From Thiodiazotropha sp040507035 (GTDB taxonomy: Bacteria > Pseudomonadota > Gammaproteobacteria > Chromatiales > Chromatiaceae), in assembly GCA_040507035.1 (NCBI GenBank), contig JBEVVR010000023.1:75660-139659 (forward strand): 64,000 bases of DNA, written 5' to 3'. The notes beneath the pieces were generated by a model. That model was not told the DNA's origin, searched no databases, and saw nothing but the letters and a program-made list of their open reading frames with translations. A program made the translations under genes and the position numbers. Positions 34,540-43,729 of this stretch are shown here, piece after piece; the stretch's first letter is position 1, and every line of letters begins with the position of its first letter.

Positions 34540-36174
34540 TTAGGTGATGACGCTAGGTTTTGTGCGTCCTGTCCGCTGTTCGATTTCCGCCAAATCCAAG
34601 GCAATACCCACCAGCTCCGTGAGTGCGGTTTCGGGGGTCTGCATCTGTTTGGCGGGATCCGCCTCATAGGCCTCAAGATAGACCCGCAGGGTTGCCCCCT
34701 CGGTGCCAGTACCTGAAAGGCGGAAGACAATTCTAGAGCCGCCGACAAAGCCCACACGGATACCCTGATGTTCCGCTCGGCTGCCGTCCACAGGGTCCGT
34801 ATAGGCGAAGTCATCTGCATATTCAACGGAATAGCCGTTTAGGGCTTGGCCGGGAAGCTGTGTAAGCTTGTCCCGCAATGAAGACATCAGCGCCTCGGCA
34901 TCTTCCTTGTCGATGGCTTCATAGTCATAGCGTGTATAGTAGTTTCGGCCAAATGCCTTCCAGTGGTCGGTCACGATCTTCTCCACCGACTGTTGTTTTA
35001 CCGCAAGCATGTTGAGCCAGAAGAGCACTGCCCAGAGACCGTCTTTTTCACGGATGTGATCGGAACCGGTACCGAAGCTCTCCTCACCACAAAGGGTGAT
35101 TTTCCGATCATCCAGCAGATTACCGAAAAATTTCCAACCGGTGGGCGTCTCGAAGCAGGGCAGTCCCAGCTTGTCCGCCACCCGGTCCGCTGCCTGACTG
35201 GTGGGCATGGAGCGTGCCACACCGTTAATGCCGGCGCTGTAGCCCTTGATGAGATGGGCATTGGCTGCCATCACCGCCAAGCTGTCGCTGGGGGTGACGA
35301 AAAAATTACGTCCCAGGATCATGTTTCGATCCCCATCCCCATCGGAGGCGGCGGCGAAATTGACCGCGTTTGCACCCTGAGCGAGTTCGACAAGCTCATG
35401 GGCGTGGACCAGGTTCGGGTCGGGATGGCCGCCACCGAAGTCGGGCTTGGGGGTTCCGTTGATCACGGTTCCCGGTTCTGCGCCCAGTCTATGCTCCAGG
35501 ATCTCCTTTGCATATGGGCCGGTGATCGCATGCATGGCGTCGAATCTCATGCTGAACACACCGGATTCGAAAAGCATGCGGATGCGGTCGAAATCAAACA
35601 ACTCCATCATCAGGTCGGCATAGTCCTTGACCGAATCGATGATCTCCACGAGCGTGTCGCCGAGGCGGATCTCCCCCTGGGTGTCAAGGTCGATGGGTGG
35701 CGTCTCTATGGTTTGGTATTTCCTGATCTCCTTGGTGCGCTGAAAGATCGCTTCGGTCACCGCTTCCGCAGCGGGGCCTCCGTTGGGAGTATTGAATTTA
35801 ATGCCGAAATCCTCGTCGGGACCGCCGGGATTGTGGCTGGCGGACAGAATGATGCCGCCATCGGTTTTATATTTACGGATAATGCAGGATGCGGCGGGGG
35901 TGGAGAGCAGACCACCGCAGCCGACCAGGATCCGTTTTACCCCATTTGCGGCCGCCATGCGTAGGATGATCTGGATCGCATCGCGGTTGTAGTATCGGCC
36001 GTCCCCACCGAGAACGAGGGTGCCACCCTTAAGATCGGTTTGTGTATCGAAAACCGCCTGGACAAAGTTCTCTAAATAGTGAGGTGTTTGAAATACTTTG
36101 ACTTTTTTTCTCAGACCGGAAGTGCCAGGCCGTTGATCATCATAGGGTTGTGTATCGATTGTGACATTTTTCAT
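34540..36174 (-). CDS. pgm: Phosphoglucomutase (alpha-D-phosphohexomutase family)
   Basis: 544 residues. The catalytic phosphoserine motif is ILSASHNPGGPDEDFGIKFN near residue 130. The metal-binding loop is DGDGDRNMI near 290. The sugar-specificity loop is LCGEESFGTGSDHIREKDG near 370, and the phosphate-binding segment is VFRLSGTGTEGATLRVY near the end. This layout is that of the eukaryote-like phosphoglucomutase group. It interconverts glucose-1- and glucose-6-phosphate and so feeds nucleotide-sugar synthesis for sucrose and glycogen metabolism (5.5-12 kb), though it is not in the same operon. Confidence 0.95.
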   Translation of the reverse strand: MKNVTIDTQPYDDQRPGTSGLRKKVKVFQTPHYLENFVQAVFDTQTDLKGGTLVLGGDGRYYNRDAIQIILRMAAANGVKRILVGCGGLLSTPAASCIIRKYKTDGGIILSASHNPGGPDEDFGIKFNTPNGGPAAEAVTEAIFQRTKEIRKYQTIETPPIDLDTQGEIRLGDTLVEIIDSVKDYADLMMELFDFDRIRMLFESGVFSMRFDAMHAITGPYAKEILEHRLGAEPGTVINGTPKPDFGGGHPDPNLVHAHELVELAQGANAVNFAAASDGDGDRNMILGRNFFVTPSDSLAVMAANAHLIKGYSAGINGVARSMPTSQAADRVADKLGLPCFETPTGWKFFGNLLDDRKITLCGEESFGTGSDHIREKDGLWAVLFWLNMLAVKQQSVEKIVTDHWKAFGRNYYTRYDYEAIDKEDAEALMSSLRDKLTQLPGQALNGYSVEYADDFAYTDPVDGSRAEHQGIRVGFVGGSRIVFRLSGTGTEGATLRVYLEAYEADPAKQMQTPETALTELVGIALDLAEIEQRTGRTKPSVIT

Positions 36175-36526
36175 ATTCTACTCATAACTGCATGTGTCAT
36201 TTTATCTATATGGTGCGTTATTCAAACTCATATGGGAACCCTACCCGGCAACATACAGCCTTGTCGAGGCGACCCGGAATATTTATCGGTTTCTATGAGA
36301 AAAAGATATTCTAATCAATGGCTTGCAGGGTCATGACGGGTGATTGTTTGAGTTAGGAAATAGTTCATAGAAAAAAGCAGCTTAGAGCTGGAGGGTTGAT
36401 CGATCCTAGGGTGATCTCAATTTCTCGACTTATGGGTTTATCCTGCGTATCTTATCTCGACCCTCCACCTTCGTGTGTGGACGCTGTTGTTTTTAATGCG
36501 AAATGGTTAAATCCTAAATTCGACTG
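36175..36526. other. 352-base divergent intergenic region
   Basis: It lies between pgm (minus) and the barrel-like gene (plus) and must hold both promoters. I found no good -35/-10 pair, no -24/-12 site and no repeat. Confidence 0.4.
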
Positions 36527-38023
36527 ATGAAGGACGAAAAAATGATTATCAAAGAGCTGAATCATTTGAACATGGATCAAAGCTTTGGGGGCAAGTCCTC
36601 GGCACTGGTTTATCTTTTGTGCAGTATGGGCTTTATGTCTGCTTCAAGCACCACTTTCGCTGCTGATTGGGTTATCTCTCCAAGTCTCCAACTGCAGCAT
36701 ATCTACACGGACAATGCGCTGCTGATCTCTGAAGACAGCCAAAGTGACAGAATAACGGTACTCAGACCTTCCCTGTCGGCCTATAAGGAGGGGAGCAGGG
36801 TTACATTGGACTTTAACTATGCACCTGAATATCGTTATTACTGGGAGGAAACACACGACAATGAAGTGGCGCATTTTTTACGCACGGAAGGGAATATAGA
36901 GATTGCAGAAAATCGCCTGTTTCTTGATGGCTGGTTCAATGCGGATAGGTCTGATATCACCAGTACAGGGAGAACCAGTCACCAGGGGTTAACGGGTAGT
37001 GCTGATGATACAGATTTTTATATCGTGGGATTAAGCCCTTATCTGACTGCAAAATTGGGTGATTTTAGCGTTATGGAGGCCAGGTTCACTGGGGATAAGG
37101 TTAGCTATTCTGAGGATATTGATAGTGATAGTACCGGGAAAAGAGGGGATATCGCTTTCGCTAGTGGAAGCATGTTCACAACCCAGATATGGGAAGTGCT
37201 ATTTCAACAGAGTGTTGTGGATTATGAAGATCTCGAAGAAAACAATGAGACAACATTCTTCCGCGCTGAACTCATTCAACAGCTAACCAATCAATGGGCG
37301 CTCGCCTTTTCTGCGGGTTATGAGGAGTATGAATTGGCAGTTACGGAGGATAGAGATGATTCAACCTGGAGTGTGGGGGCGATCTTTACACCTACCCCAA
37401 GAACTCAAATATCATTGGGCGTAGGTGAACGCTCGTTTGGGGATGTCTACTACTTCGATTTTAACCACAGGTCGAGCAGGTCTGTCTGGACCGCTTCCTA
37501 TGAACAGGATTTTATCAGTGCTCGAGATGAACTGGGGGGACGCTCTCTGTTTCAGCGTCTAGATGTGTTCGGTAATCTTGTGAGAGATCCGATCCTTGAT
37601 TCAACCACATCCCTGATTCGAAGTGGAGCAAGTCCTACCATCAATGAAGCGTACTACGAAAGCAAGCTATTTAGTACAGATTTTACCTATCAGACAGTCA
37701 GATCATCGCTGAGTATACGTGGCAGCTACCACGAACGAATCTATGATCTTTCGGATAATAATACCGAAGATATCGAACTGGCTATGTTACTTAGCCGAAG
37801 GATTACACGACTTACAACGGGTTACTTTCAGATCTCGGGACTCGACCATGAGGAGAGTACGCTGACCTATGATCAGTACTCAGCATCGTTTGGCATTACC
37901 TATCAATTTGGGGAGCAGAGCCAGTTAGCTTTAAATCTCTCTCGTCTTGAACGAGATGCGGATACTGACATTGATAGTTACAAAGAGAATTTCGCGAGTA
38001 TCAGCGTCTCGACTCAGCTGTAG
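36527..38023 (+). CDS. Outer-membrane beta-barrel-like protein, PEP-CTERM-associated type
   Basis: 498 residues. A signal peptide ends at about residue 46 (SSALVYLLCSMGFMSASSTT, then FAAD), which suggests the true start could be the in-frame ATG at 36572. The mature part begins WVISPSLQLQHIYTDNALLI and consists of alternating strands rich in Tyr, Asp and aromatic ends, for example VTLDFNYAPEYRYYWEE. The last residues SISVSTQL fit a barrel closing strand. It resembles the uncharacterised barrel family found near PEP-CTERM/exosortase loci, but I hold that only moderately. No partner gene is adjacent. Confidence 0.6.
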   Translation: MKDEKMIIKELNHLNMDQSFGGKSSALVYLLCSMGFMSASSTTFAADWVISPSLQLQHIYTDNALLISEDSQSDRITVLRPSLSAYKEGSRVTLDFNYAPEYRYYWEETHDNEVAHFLRTEGNIEIAENRLFLDGWFNADRSDITSTGRTSHQGLTGSADDTDFYIVGLSPYLTAKLGDFSVMEARFTGDKVSYSEDIDSDSTGKRGDIAFASGSMFTTQIWEVLFQQSVVDYEDLEENNETTFFRAELIQQLTNQWALAFSAGYEEYELAVTEDRDDSTWSVGAIFTPTPRTQISLGVGERSFGDVYYFDFNHRSSRSVWTASYEQDFISARDELGGRSLFQRLDVFGNLVRDPILDSTTSLIRSGASPTINEAYYESKLFSTDFTYQTVRSSLSIRGSYHERIYDLSDNNTEDIELAMLLSRRITRLTTGYFQISGLDHEESTLTYDQYSASFGITYQFGEQSQLALNLSRLERDADTDIDSYKENFASISVSTQL

Positions 38024-38079
38024 CCTTGCACCTACTTGAAAATTAAGTTTGCAACCCAATATTAAGCGACGATATAAAA

Positions 38080-38099
38080 ACGAGTCACGATAGACTCGT
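38080..38099 (+). promoter_or_regulatory. Hairpin in the htpG leader
   Basis: ACGAGTC (38080-38086) and GACTCGT (38093-38099) form a seven-base stem 32 bases before the htpG start codon. It could be a leader element acting on htpG expression or the end of the preceding transcript; there is no T-tract. Confidence 0.35.
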
Positions 38100-38131
38100 C
38101 GTACTTAATCATTTGGAGAACTAAGCTAAAG

Positions 38132-40039
38132 ATGACTGTTGAAGCCCATAAGGAAACCCTTGAATTTCAAGCAGAAGTTAGTCAGGTACTCAACCTGGTA
38201 ATCCGCTCTCTCTACAGTAATAAAGAGATATTCCTGCGTGAACTGATATCCAATGCCTCGGATGCCGCCGAAAAGCTGAGATTTGAATCCCTGACGGATG
38301 AGGCCCTGTTCGAGGATGATCCGGAACTGAAGGTGAGGGTGACCTTCGACAAGGAGGCGGGTAGTGTCACCATCTCCGACAACGGCATCGGGATGAGCCG
38401 CCAGGAGGTATCGGAAACCATCGGCAGCATCGCCAGTTCGGGCACGCGTAAGTTCTTTGAGTCTCTCTCCGGAGACCAGACCAAGGATAGCGAACTGATC
38501 GGCCAGTTCGGGGTCGGTTTCTACTCCGCGTTCATCGTCGCTGACAAGGTGACCATCGTGACACGCCGCGCCGGCCTGGGCGCGGAGCACGGGGTACGCT
38601 GGGAGTCTGAAGGGGAGGGCTCCTACACCATTGAAAATCTGGATAAGCCGGGTCGCGGCACGGATGTCATTCTCCACCTGAGAGAGGATGAAAAGGAGTT
38701 TCTCGAGAGCTATCGCTTACGCAGCGTTATCTCCAAGTTCTCTGACCATATCACCATCCCGGTGGAGATGGAGAAGGAGCATTACGGCGAAGATGAGGAG
38801 AAACCGGAGACACCCGAATTCGAGCGGGTCAACAAGGGGACCGCGCTATGGATGAGAAATCGCAGTGAGATCTCCGAAGAGGAGTACCAGGAGTTCTATA
38901 AACACGTCTCCCACGACTTTGAGAATCCACTGCTTCACGTGCATAACAAGGTCGAGGGGAATAATGAATATACGGCGCTGCTCTATATACCGCAGCGCGC
39001 CCCGTTCGATCTCTGGGACAGGGATCAGAAACACGGTGTAAAGCTCTTTGTGCGGCGAGTGTTCATCATGGACGAGGCGGATAAGCTGATGCCCCGCTAT
39101 CTGCGTTTCGTCAAGGGTGTGGTCGACTCTGACGACCTGCCGCTGAACGTATCCCGGGAGATTCTGCAGCACAATCGCAAGATCGACACCATTCGCCAGG
39201 CCAATGTGAAACGCATCCTGGGTGCATTGGAAAAGCTGGCGGAGGGGGACAAGGAGAAGTATCAGACCTTCTGGGATCAGTTCGGTAAGGTGATCAAAGA
39301 GGGGCCAGCGGAAGACTACGCAAATCGAGAGCGTATCGCCGGCCTGTTGCGCTTCGCCTCCACCCATGCCGATAGCGACGAGCAGAACGTCTCCCTGGCG
39401 GACTATGTTTCGCGGATGCAGGAGGCTCAGGAGAAGATCTACTATATCACTGCAGACTCCGCCGCCGCCGCACGTTACAGTCCCCATCTCGAAGTCTTGA
39501 AGAAGAAGGGTGTCGAAGTGCTGCTGCTCTCCGACCGGGTCGATGAGTGGCTGGTGACAAGTCTCACCGAGTTTGATGGCAAACCGCTACAGTCGGTGGC
39601 CAAAGGCGCCCTCGACCTTGGCGATCTGGAGGACAAGGAAGAGAAAGAGAGCACTGAGAAACAGACCGAAGAGCACAAAGAGCTGCTGCAGCGGATGCAG
39701 GATGTGCTCGGTGAGGCGGTGAAAGAGATCAGGGTCAGCCAGCGCCTCACCGACTCCCCCGCCTGCCTGGTGGTGGAGGAGCATGATATGAGTGCCAATC
39801 TTGCCAGGGTGCTCAAATCGGTGGGCCAGGACGCACCGCAGACCAAACCGATCTTGGAGATCAATGCCACCCACCCCCTGGTTGAGCGCCTGGAAGGGGA
39901 AGAGGATGGGGATCGTTTTGGTGATCTGACCCAGGTCCTGTTCGATCAGGCCCATCTTGCCGAGGGGGGGCAGCTGGATGATCCAGCCGCTTTCGTCAGG
40001 CGTCTCAATAGCTTAATGCTAAAGCTCGCAGCGGGCTGA
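38132..40039 (+). CDS. htpG: Chaperone HtpG (Hsp90)
   Basis: 635 residues. The ATPase domain starts ETLEFQAEVSQVLNLVIRSL and YSNKEIFLRELISNASDAAE, then DNGIGMSRQEV and GQFGVGFYSAFIVAD. The middle domain has VKLFVRRVFIMDEADKLMPR and the arginine in NVSREILQHN. The C-terminal dimerisation domain ends near RRLNSLMLKLAAG. It is the cytosolic bacterial Hsp90. Length and motifs are normal. Confidence 0.98.
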   Translation: MTVEAHKETLEFQAEVSQVLNLVIRSLYSNKEIFLRELISNASDAAEKLRFESLTDEALFEDDPELKVRVTFDKEAGSVTISDNGIGMSRQEVSETIGSIASSGTRKFFESLSGDQTKDSELIGQFGVGFYSAFIVADKVTIVTRRAGLGAEHGVRWESEGEGSYTIENLDKPGRGTDVILHLREDEKEFLESYRLRSVISKFSDHITIPVEMEKEHYGEDEEKPETPEFERVNKGTALWMRNRSEISEEEYQEFYKHVSHDFENPLLHVHNKVEGNNEYTALLYIPQRAPFDLWDRDQKHGVKLFVRRVFIMDEADKLMPRYLRFVKGVVDSDDLPLNVSREILQHNRKIDTIRQANVKRILGALEKLAEGDKEKYQTFWDQFGKVIKEGPAEDYANRERIAGLLRFASTHADSDEQNVSLADYVSRMQEAQEKIYYITADSAAAARYSPHLEVLKKKGVEVLLLSDRVDEWLVTSLTEFDGKPLQSVAKGALDLGDLEDKEEKESTEKQTEEHKELLQRMQDVLGEAVKEIRVSQRLTDSPACLVVEEHDMSANLARVLKSVGQDAPQTKPILEINATHPLVERLEGEEDGDRFGDLTQVLFDQAHLAEGGQLDDPAAFVRRLNSLMLKLAAG

Positions 40040-40078
40040 TAGCCTCGATTTACCAGGGGCACTGCAATTCATCAACAT

Positions 40079-40113
40079 GGAGGGGAGAGAAGAAGAGAAT
40101 TTACTCTCTCCTC
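40079..40113 (+). terminator. Long imperfect hairpin after htpG
   Basis: GGAGGGGAGAG (from 40079) can pair with CTCTCTCCTCC (to 40113), with a purine-rich loop. It lacks a T-tract. It may end the htpG transcript or stabilise its 3' end. Confidence 0.4.
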
Positions 40114-40215
40114 CATAAACACCCTATATCCACCTATTGATAGCCTCGACTGGTCCACGCCCTCCCTGCGTGGCAAACTTCGTCGATCATGATAACAATC
40201 CAAAGGAGGATCAAC

Positions 40216-40860
40216 ATGCGCATCATACTGCTCGGCGGACCGGGAGCCGGTAAGGGTACCCAGGCCAACTACATCAAAGACAGGTATCAGATTCCTCAAA
40301 TCTCCACCGGGGATATGCTGCGTGCGCACGTCAAGGCGGGAACCGAGCTCGGCGTGGCAGCGAAAAAGATCATGGATGAGGGGGGGCTGGTTTCAGACGA
40401 CATCATCATGGGCATGGTCAAGGAGAGAATTGCACAGGATGATTGCAAGAATGGCTATCTGTTTGACGGCTTCCCCCGCACCATTCCTCAGGCGGAATCC
40501 CTCAAAGCAGCAGGTGTGCCGATAGATGCGGTGGTCGAAATCGATGTACCCGATGAGGAGATCATCAAGCGCATGTCGGGTCGCCGGGTCCATCTGGCTT
40601 CCGGCCGTACCTACCACATTGTCTATAACCCTCCGAAAAATGAGGGTAAAGATGATGTTACCGGTGAGGAGCTGATTCAGCGCGATGACGATCAGGAAGA
40701 GACGGTCAAGGCACGCCTGAAGGTCTATCACGATCAGACCGAACCGCTGATCAGTTTCTACACCACTGAGGCTGATTCGGGTGCTTGTAAATACCTGAAA
40801 ATCAATGGTGTAGGCGGTGTTGATGAGATTCGTGACCAGATCTTCCAAGGCCTTGGATAA
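40216..40860 (+). CDS. adk: Adenylate kinase
   Basis: 214 residues from the ATG at 40216, preceded by AAGGAGGA. The P-loop is LLGGPGAGKGTQ. Next come STGDMLRAHVKAGTELG, DGFPRTIPQAE and the LID region GRRVHLASGRTYHIVYNPPK. The LID lacks the four zinc cysteines, as in most gram-negative adenylate kinases. It interconverts 2 ADP and ATP plus AMP. A perfect 14-base-stem hairpin follows the gene. Confidence 0.98.
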   Translation: MRIILLGGPGAGKGTQANYIKDRYQIPQISTGDMLRAHVKAGTELGVAAKKIMDEGGLVSDDIIMGMVKERIAQDDCKNGYLFDGFPRTIPQAESLKAAGVPIDAVVEIDVPDEEIIKRMSGRRVHLASGRTYHIVYNPPKNEGKDDVTGEELIQRDDDQEETVKARLKVYHDQTEPLISFYTTEADSGACKYLKINGVGGVDEIRDQIFQGLG

Positions 40861-40891
40861 GCTGCTTTCGGAGGATTTTCAGCGTGGCTAT

Positions 40892-40923
40892 CGGAGAGAC
40901 CGCACACGAGTGCGGTCTCTCCG
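40892..40923. terminator. Perfect 14-base-pair hairpin after adk
   Basis: CGGAGAGACCGCAC, a four-base loop and GTGCGGTCTCTCCG form a perfect palindrome. There is no T-run, so it may protect the 3' end of the transcript or act with another factor. Confidence 0.5.
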
Positions 40924-41084
40924 TAATCGCTGCCAGGCAAGTGCAACGGTTCAGTAATCTCATCCACATTGGAGATACCAAGGAACCATTCAGGTTCGAT
41001 GACCAATATGATTCCGGGAAGAATTAAATTGGCTATTCTGATACCATCATTTCAATATTATTCGTTTCCCCAAGGGGCTTTGAT

Positions 41085-41462
41085 GTGGCTGTTGTAGAAC
41101 TGACTAAAGATAATTTCGAATCGACGATTACAGATAACAATTTTGTCATCATCGACTTTTGGGCCCCATGGTGTGGGCCGTGCCGATCCTTTGCGCCAAC
41201 CTATGAAAAGGTTTCAGAGGATCACGACAATATCGTGTTCGGCAAAGTCAACACCGAGGAAGAGCAGGAGTTGGCAATGCATTTTCAGGTGCGCTCCATT
41301 CCCACATTGATGATTTTTCGCGATAATATCATCATCTTTTCCCAACCGGGAGCACTACCGGAATCCGCTTTTCGCGAACTTCTGGGCAAAGCAGGTGAGC
41401 TGGATATGGATGAGGTTCGTGCCCAGGTCGAAGCGGAGCAACAGAAAGGACAAAACGCCTGA
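41085..41462 (+). CDS. Thioredoxin-family protein
   Basis: 125 residues starting at a GTG with AAGGGG upstream. The thioredoxin fold is complete, with FWAPWCGPCR (active site near residues 31-34) and the cis-proline in VRSIPTLMIF. About 20 extra residues at the C-terminus (MDEVRAQVEAEQQKGQNA) form a charged helix not present in the shortest thioredoxins. It should act as a cytoplasmic dithiol reductant. It may be the main thioredoxin or an accessory one; the window does not tell. Confidence 0.9.
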   Translation: MAVVELTKDNFESTITDNNFVIIDFWAPWCGPCRSFAPTYEKVSEDHDNIVFGKVNTEEEQELAMHFQVRSIPTLMIFRDNIIIFSQPGALPESAFRELLGKAGELDMDEVRAQVEAEQQKGQNA

Positions 41463-41603
41463 AATTTCGTTTCAGCCCATGGTGATGGTTTAGATTGCGG
41501 TGGCCATCCTCGGCAGGCAATCTAGGGTGAGAATCCCGGGTTTCTCTACTGGTTCGCCCCACTATAATTGTGCTTGCCAGAGAAAAGAGAGTTTAAGCTA
41601 ACC

Positions 41604-42095
41604 ATGTACACTGCTGGATATCCCTGGAGCTCAAACAAGCTATTGTCCACAAGGCCAAGGGTGGGCATGGTGCTGGATCTCAGCGAGGAAAACTACGCAC
41701 TGCTGATGCGCATGGCACCCTCGCTTGGAGATATGTCTGGCAGATATCAATCCAACCTTGAGCATGGTATGGATCTTCATCTCGAAGTATTGGAGCAGAC
41801 GCCATATACCACCCTAGTCCATCTCACTTACTATTTCAGCCACGCCGTGGGTGACTATCCCGACCCTGATGCAACGCTCAGGATCTACCATGATTCAAAA
41901 CAGGTTGATGTCCTGGATCTTCGACAATCCAGCTTGCCGCTGCATCGATGGGGGGACAATCCAACCCTCGATCAGCGTTGGCGAATTAATCTCTTTCTCT
42001 CCAAATGGTTGAACTACTGTGTGGCCCAAGGGCACAGATTTACCACGACGAGTCGCGTTTTTTCCGATAATCTATTACAACCGGAATATACTTGA
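41604..42095 (+). CDS. DUF1249 (YqiB-like) protein
   Basis: About 163 residues from the ATG at 41604; a GTG 36 bases upstream is less family-like. Conserved blocks are NYALLMRMAPSLGDMSGRYQ, EVLEQTPYTTLVHLTYYFSH and DATLRIYHDSKQVDVLDLRQ. The C-terminus carries RWRINLFLSKWLNYCVAQGH. DUF1249 proteins are widespread in gammaproteobacteria, cytoplasmic, and of unknown role; in E. coli the gene lies near tolC and cpdA. Here its neighbours are a thioredoxin gene and uvrY. Confidence 0.82.
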   Translation: MYTAGYPWSSNKLLSTRPRVGMVLDLSEENYALLMRMAPSLGDMSGRYQSNLEHGMDLHLEVLEQTPYTTLVHLTYYFSHAVGDYPDPDATLRIYHDSKQVDVLDLRQSSLPLHRWGDNPTLDQRWRINLFLSKWLNYCVAQGHRFTTTSRVFSDNLLQPEYT

Positions 42096-42263
42096 GTAAA
42101 GTTCTGGGAAATCAGAATCTTATGACTTTGAGTACTCGCCGTGAGAGGCAGTTTGGGGTAAATTAGACATAATATAAATGTTACCTGGGTGGTTCCGGAG
42201 TGAGTCAAGGGATTGCAAGTCCGGCATCCGTAATACACAAGAGGGACCTGATGAGATACAAAG

Positions 42264-42914
42264 ATGATCAAAGTTTTGCTGGTTGATGATCACGAACTGA
42301 TCAGAACCGGTGTTAAAGGCATCTTGGACAAGGCCCACGATATCGATGTCTCCGGGGAAGCGTCGAGTGGTGAAGAGGCAATTGAGCTGGTGCAAAAGAC
42401 TTCTCCGGATGTGGTGCTGATGGATGTCAACATGCCAGGCATGGGTGGCATTGAGGCGACTCGCAGACTGCTGCGTATCAAACCCGACCTCAAGGTCATT
42501 GCGCTTACTGTTCTCGATGACGATCCATTTCCTTCGCGCCTGCATGAGGTGGGGGCTATGGGTTTCCTCACCAAGGGCTGTCCGGCTGATGAGATGATTC
42601 GCGCCATCAGAGCGGTGGATGGTGGCCATCACTACATCGCCTCGGACGTTGCCAGGAAGCATACCCTGACAGAGTGGCAGGGAAGTTCTGATAACCCCTT
42701 CAAGGCGCTTTCCTCGAGGGAAATACAGGTACTGCTACAGATACTGGAGGGACATAAGAATCTGGAGATCTCAGACATTCTCTCCCTCAGTCCAAAGACA
42801 GTCAGCACATACAGGCAACGCATTTATGACAAACTCGATATCAAAAACGATGTCGAGCTGACTCGGCTCGCTTATCGGCACGGTATTCTGAAAGACAGCG
42901 AAAATAATACATGA
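42264..42914 (+). CDS. uvrY: Response regulator UvrY/GacA
   Basis: 216 residues. The receiver domain begins MIKVLLVDDHELIRTGVKGI, with the phosphoacceptor in VVLMDVNMPGMGGIEATRRL and Lys in GFLTKGCPADEM. A LuxR-type helix-turn-helix follows: ALSSREIQVLLQILEGHKNL and LSLSPKTVSTYRQRIYDKLD. The position just before uvrC (with one gene between) is typical of UvrY/GacA. With its sensor BarA/GacS, not in the window, it should activate small RNAs that antagonise CsrA/RsmA. It overlaps the next gene by four bases. Confidence 0.94.
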   Translation: MIKVLLVDDHELIRTGVKGILDKAHDIDVSGEASSGEEAIELVQKTSPDVVLMDVNMPGMGGIEATRRLLRIKPDLKVIALTVLDDDPFPSRLHEVGAMGFLTKGCPADEMIRAIRAVDGGHHYIASDVARKHTLTEWQGSSDNPFKALSSREIQVLLQILEGHKNLEISDILSLSPKTVSTYRQRIYDKLDIKNDVELTRLAYRHGILKDSENNT

Positions 42915-43540
42915 CCTTTGATGCCAAGTGCCGGCTTTGCCCGCGGCTGGTTGATTTTCTTGGCCAAGTTAAGGCCGATTATCCCGACTATCATGCAGCT
43001 CCGGTGGCGCCGTTCGGCGATGCAGATGCCCGCTTGCTGGTGGTTGGTCTGGCACCGGGGCTGCATGGGGCGAATGCCACGGGTCGTCCCTTTACCGGTG
43101 ACCACGCCGGTATCCTTCTCTATCAGACCCTATACGAGTTCGGCTTTTCTAATCAGCCGGAAGCTAGCTCGCAAAACGATGGTCTCGAACTCTACGATTG
43201 CCGGATTACCAATGCGGTGAAGTGTCTGCCGCCCCAGAACAAACCGGTGGGCAGTGAAATCAATCAATGTAACGACTATCTGCGAAGTGAACTCGATCAA
43301 ATGCCGGTAAACAGCCTGATTCTGAGCCTGGGATCGATCGCCCACCAGGCCGTGATCAAGGCCCTCGAGCTGAAACAGAAGGCCTTTGTCTTTGGTCATG
43401 CCAATGAACATCAATTGAGTGACAATCACCTGATGCTCAACTCCTATCACTGCAGTCGCTACAACACCCAGACCCGCAGGCTTACTCCTACAATGTTTAG
43501 GCAGGTCTTCCGTCGTGCCAGGTCATTGCTGGACAATTGA
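42911..43540 (+). CDS. Uracil-DNA glycosylase, family 5-like, with probable Fe-S cluster
   Basis: 209 residues. The N-terminal CRLCPRL holds the first two cluster cysteines. Motif A is VGLAPGLHGANATGRPFTGD, a form with Ala/Pro and no polar catalytic Asp or Asn, as in family 5 (UDGb) enzymes. NAVKCLPPQNKP supplies a third Cys. The C-terminal motif SYHCSRYNTQTRRLTPTMF replaces the usual YHPS with YHCS, giving a possible fourth ligand. It should remove uracil or other deaminated bases from DNA. Its insertion between uvrY and uvrC, with an ATGA overlap, groups two DNA-repair genes under one regulator gene. Confidence 0.8.
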   Translation: MTFDAKCRLCPRLVDFLGQVKADYPDYHAAPVAPFGDADARLLVVGLAPGLHGANATGRPFTGDHAGILLYQTLYEFGFSNQPEASSQNDGLELYDCRITNAVKCLPPQNKPVGSEINQCNDYLRSELDQMPVNSLILSLGSIAHQAVIKALELKQKAFVFGHANEHQLSDNHLMLNSYHCSRYNTQTRRLTPTMFRQVFRRARSLLDN

Positions 43541-43729
43541 TCGATCCTTACCACTGCTCTTAAGTCCACAGAGACTACGGTGCTTAAATCAAGAACTGGC
43601 TCAATGGCTGAGTATTGTGAGTAATCAAGTAAGATTTTGCGTCGATTTAGCCGCCGTCGCTCTGTCGTCTTAAGCTTAAAGCTTGGTAATATCGCCAATT
43701 CCACCAGAGCTAAGGTAATTCTCTGAAGC

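Noticed and set aside
36307..36340. TGGCTTGC at about 36319 as a fifth sigma-54 promoter
   Set aside because: The first half resembles the PEP-CTERM promoters, but no GC follows at the needed 12-base spacing.
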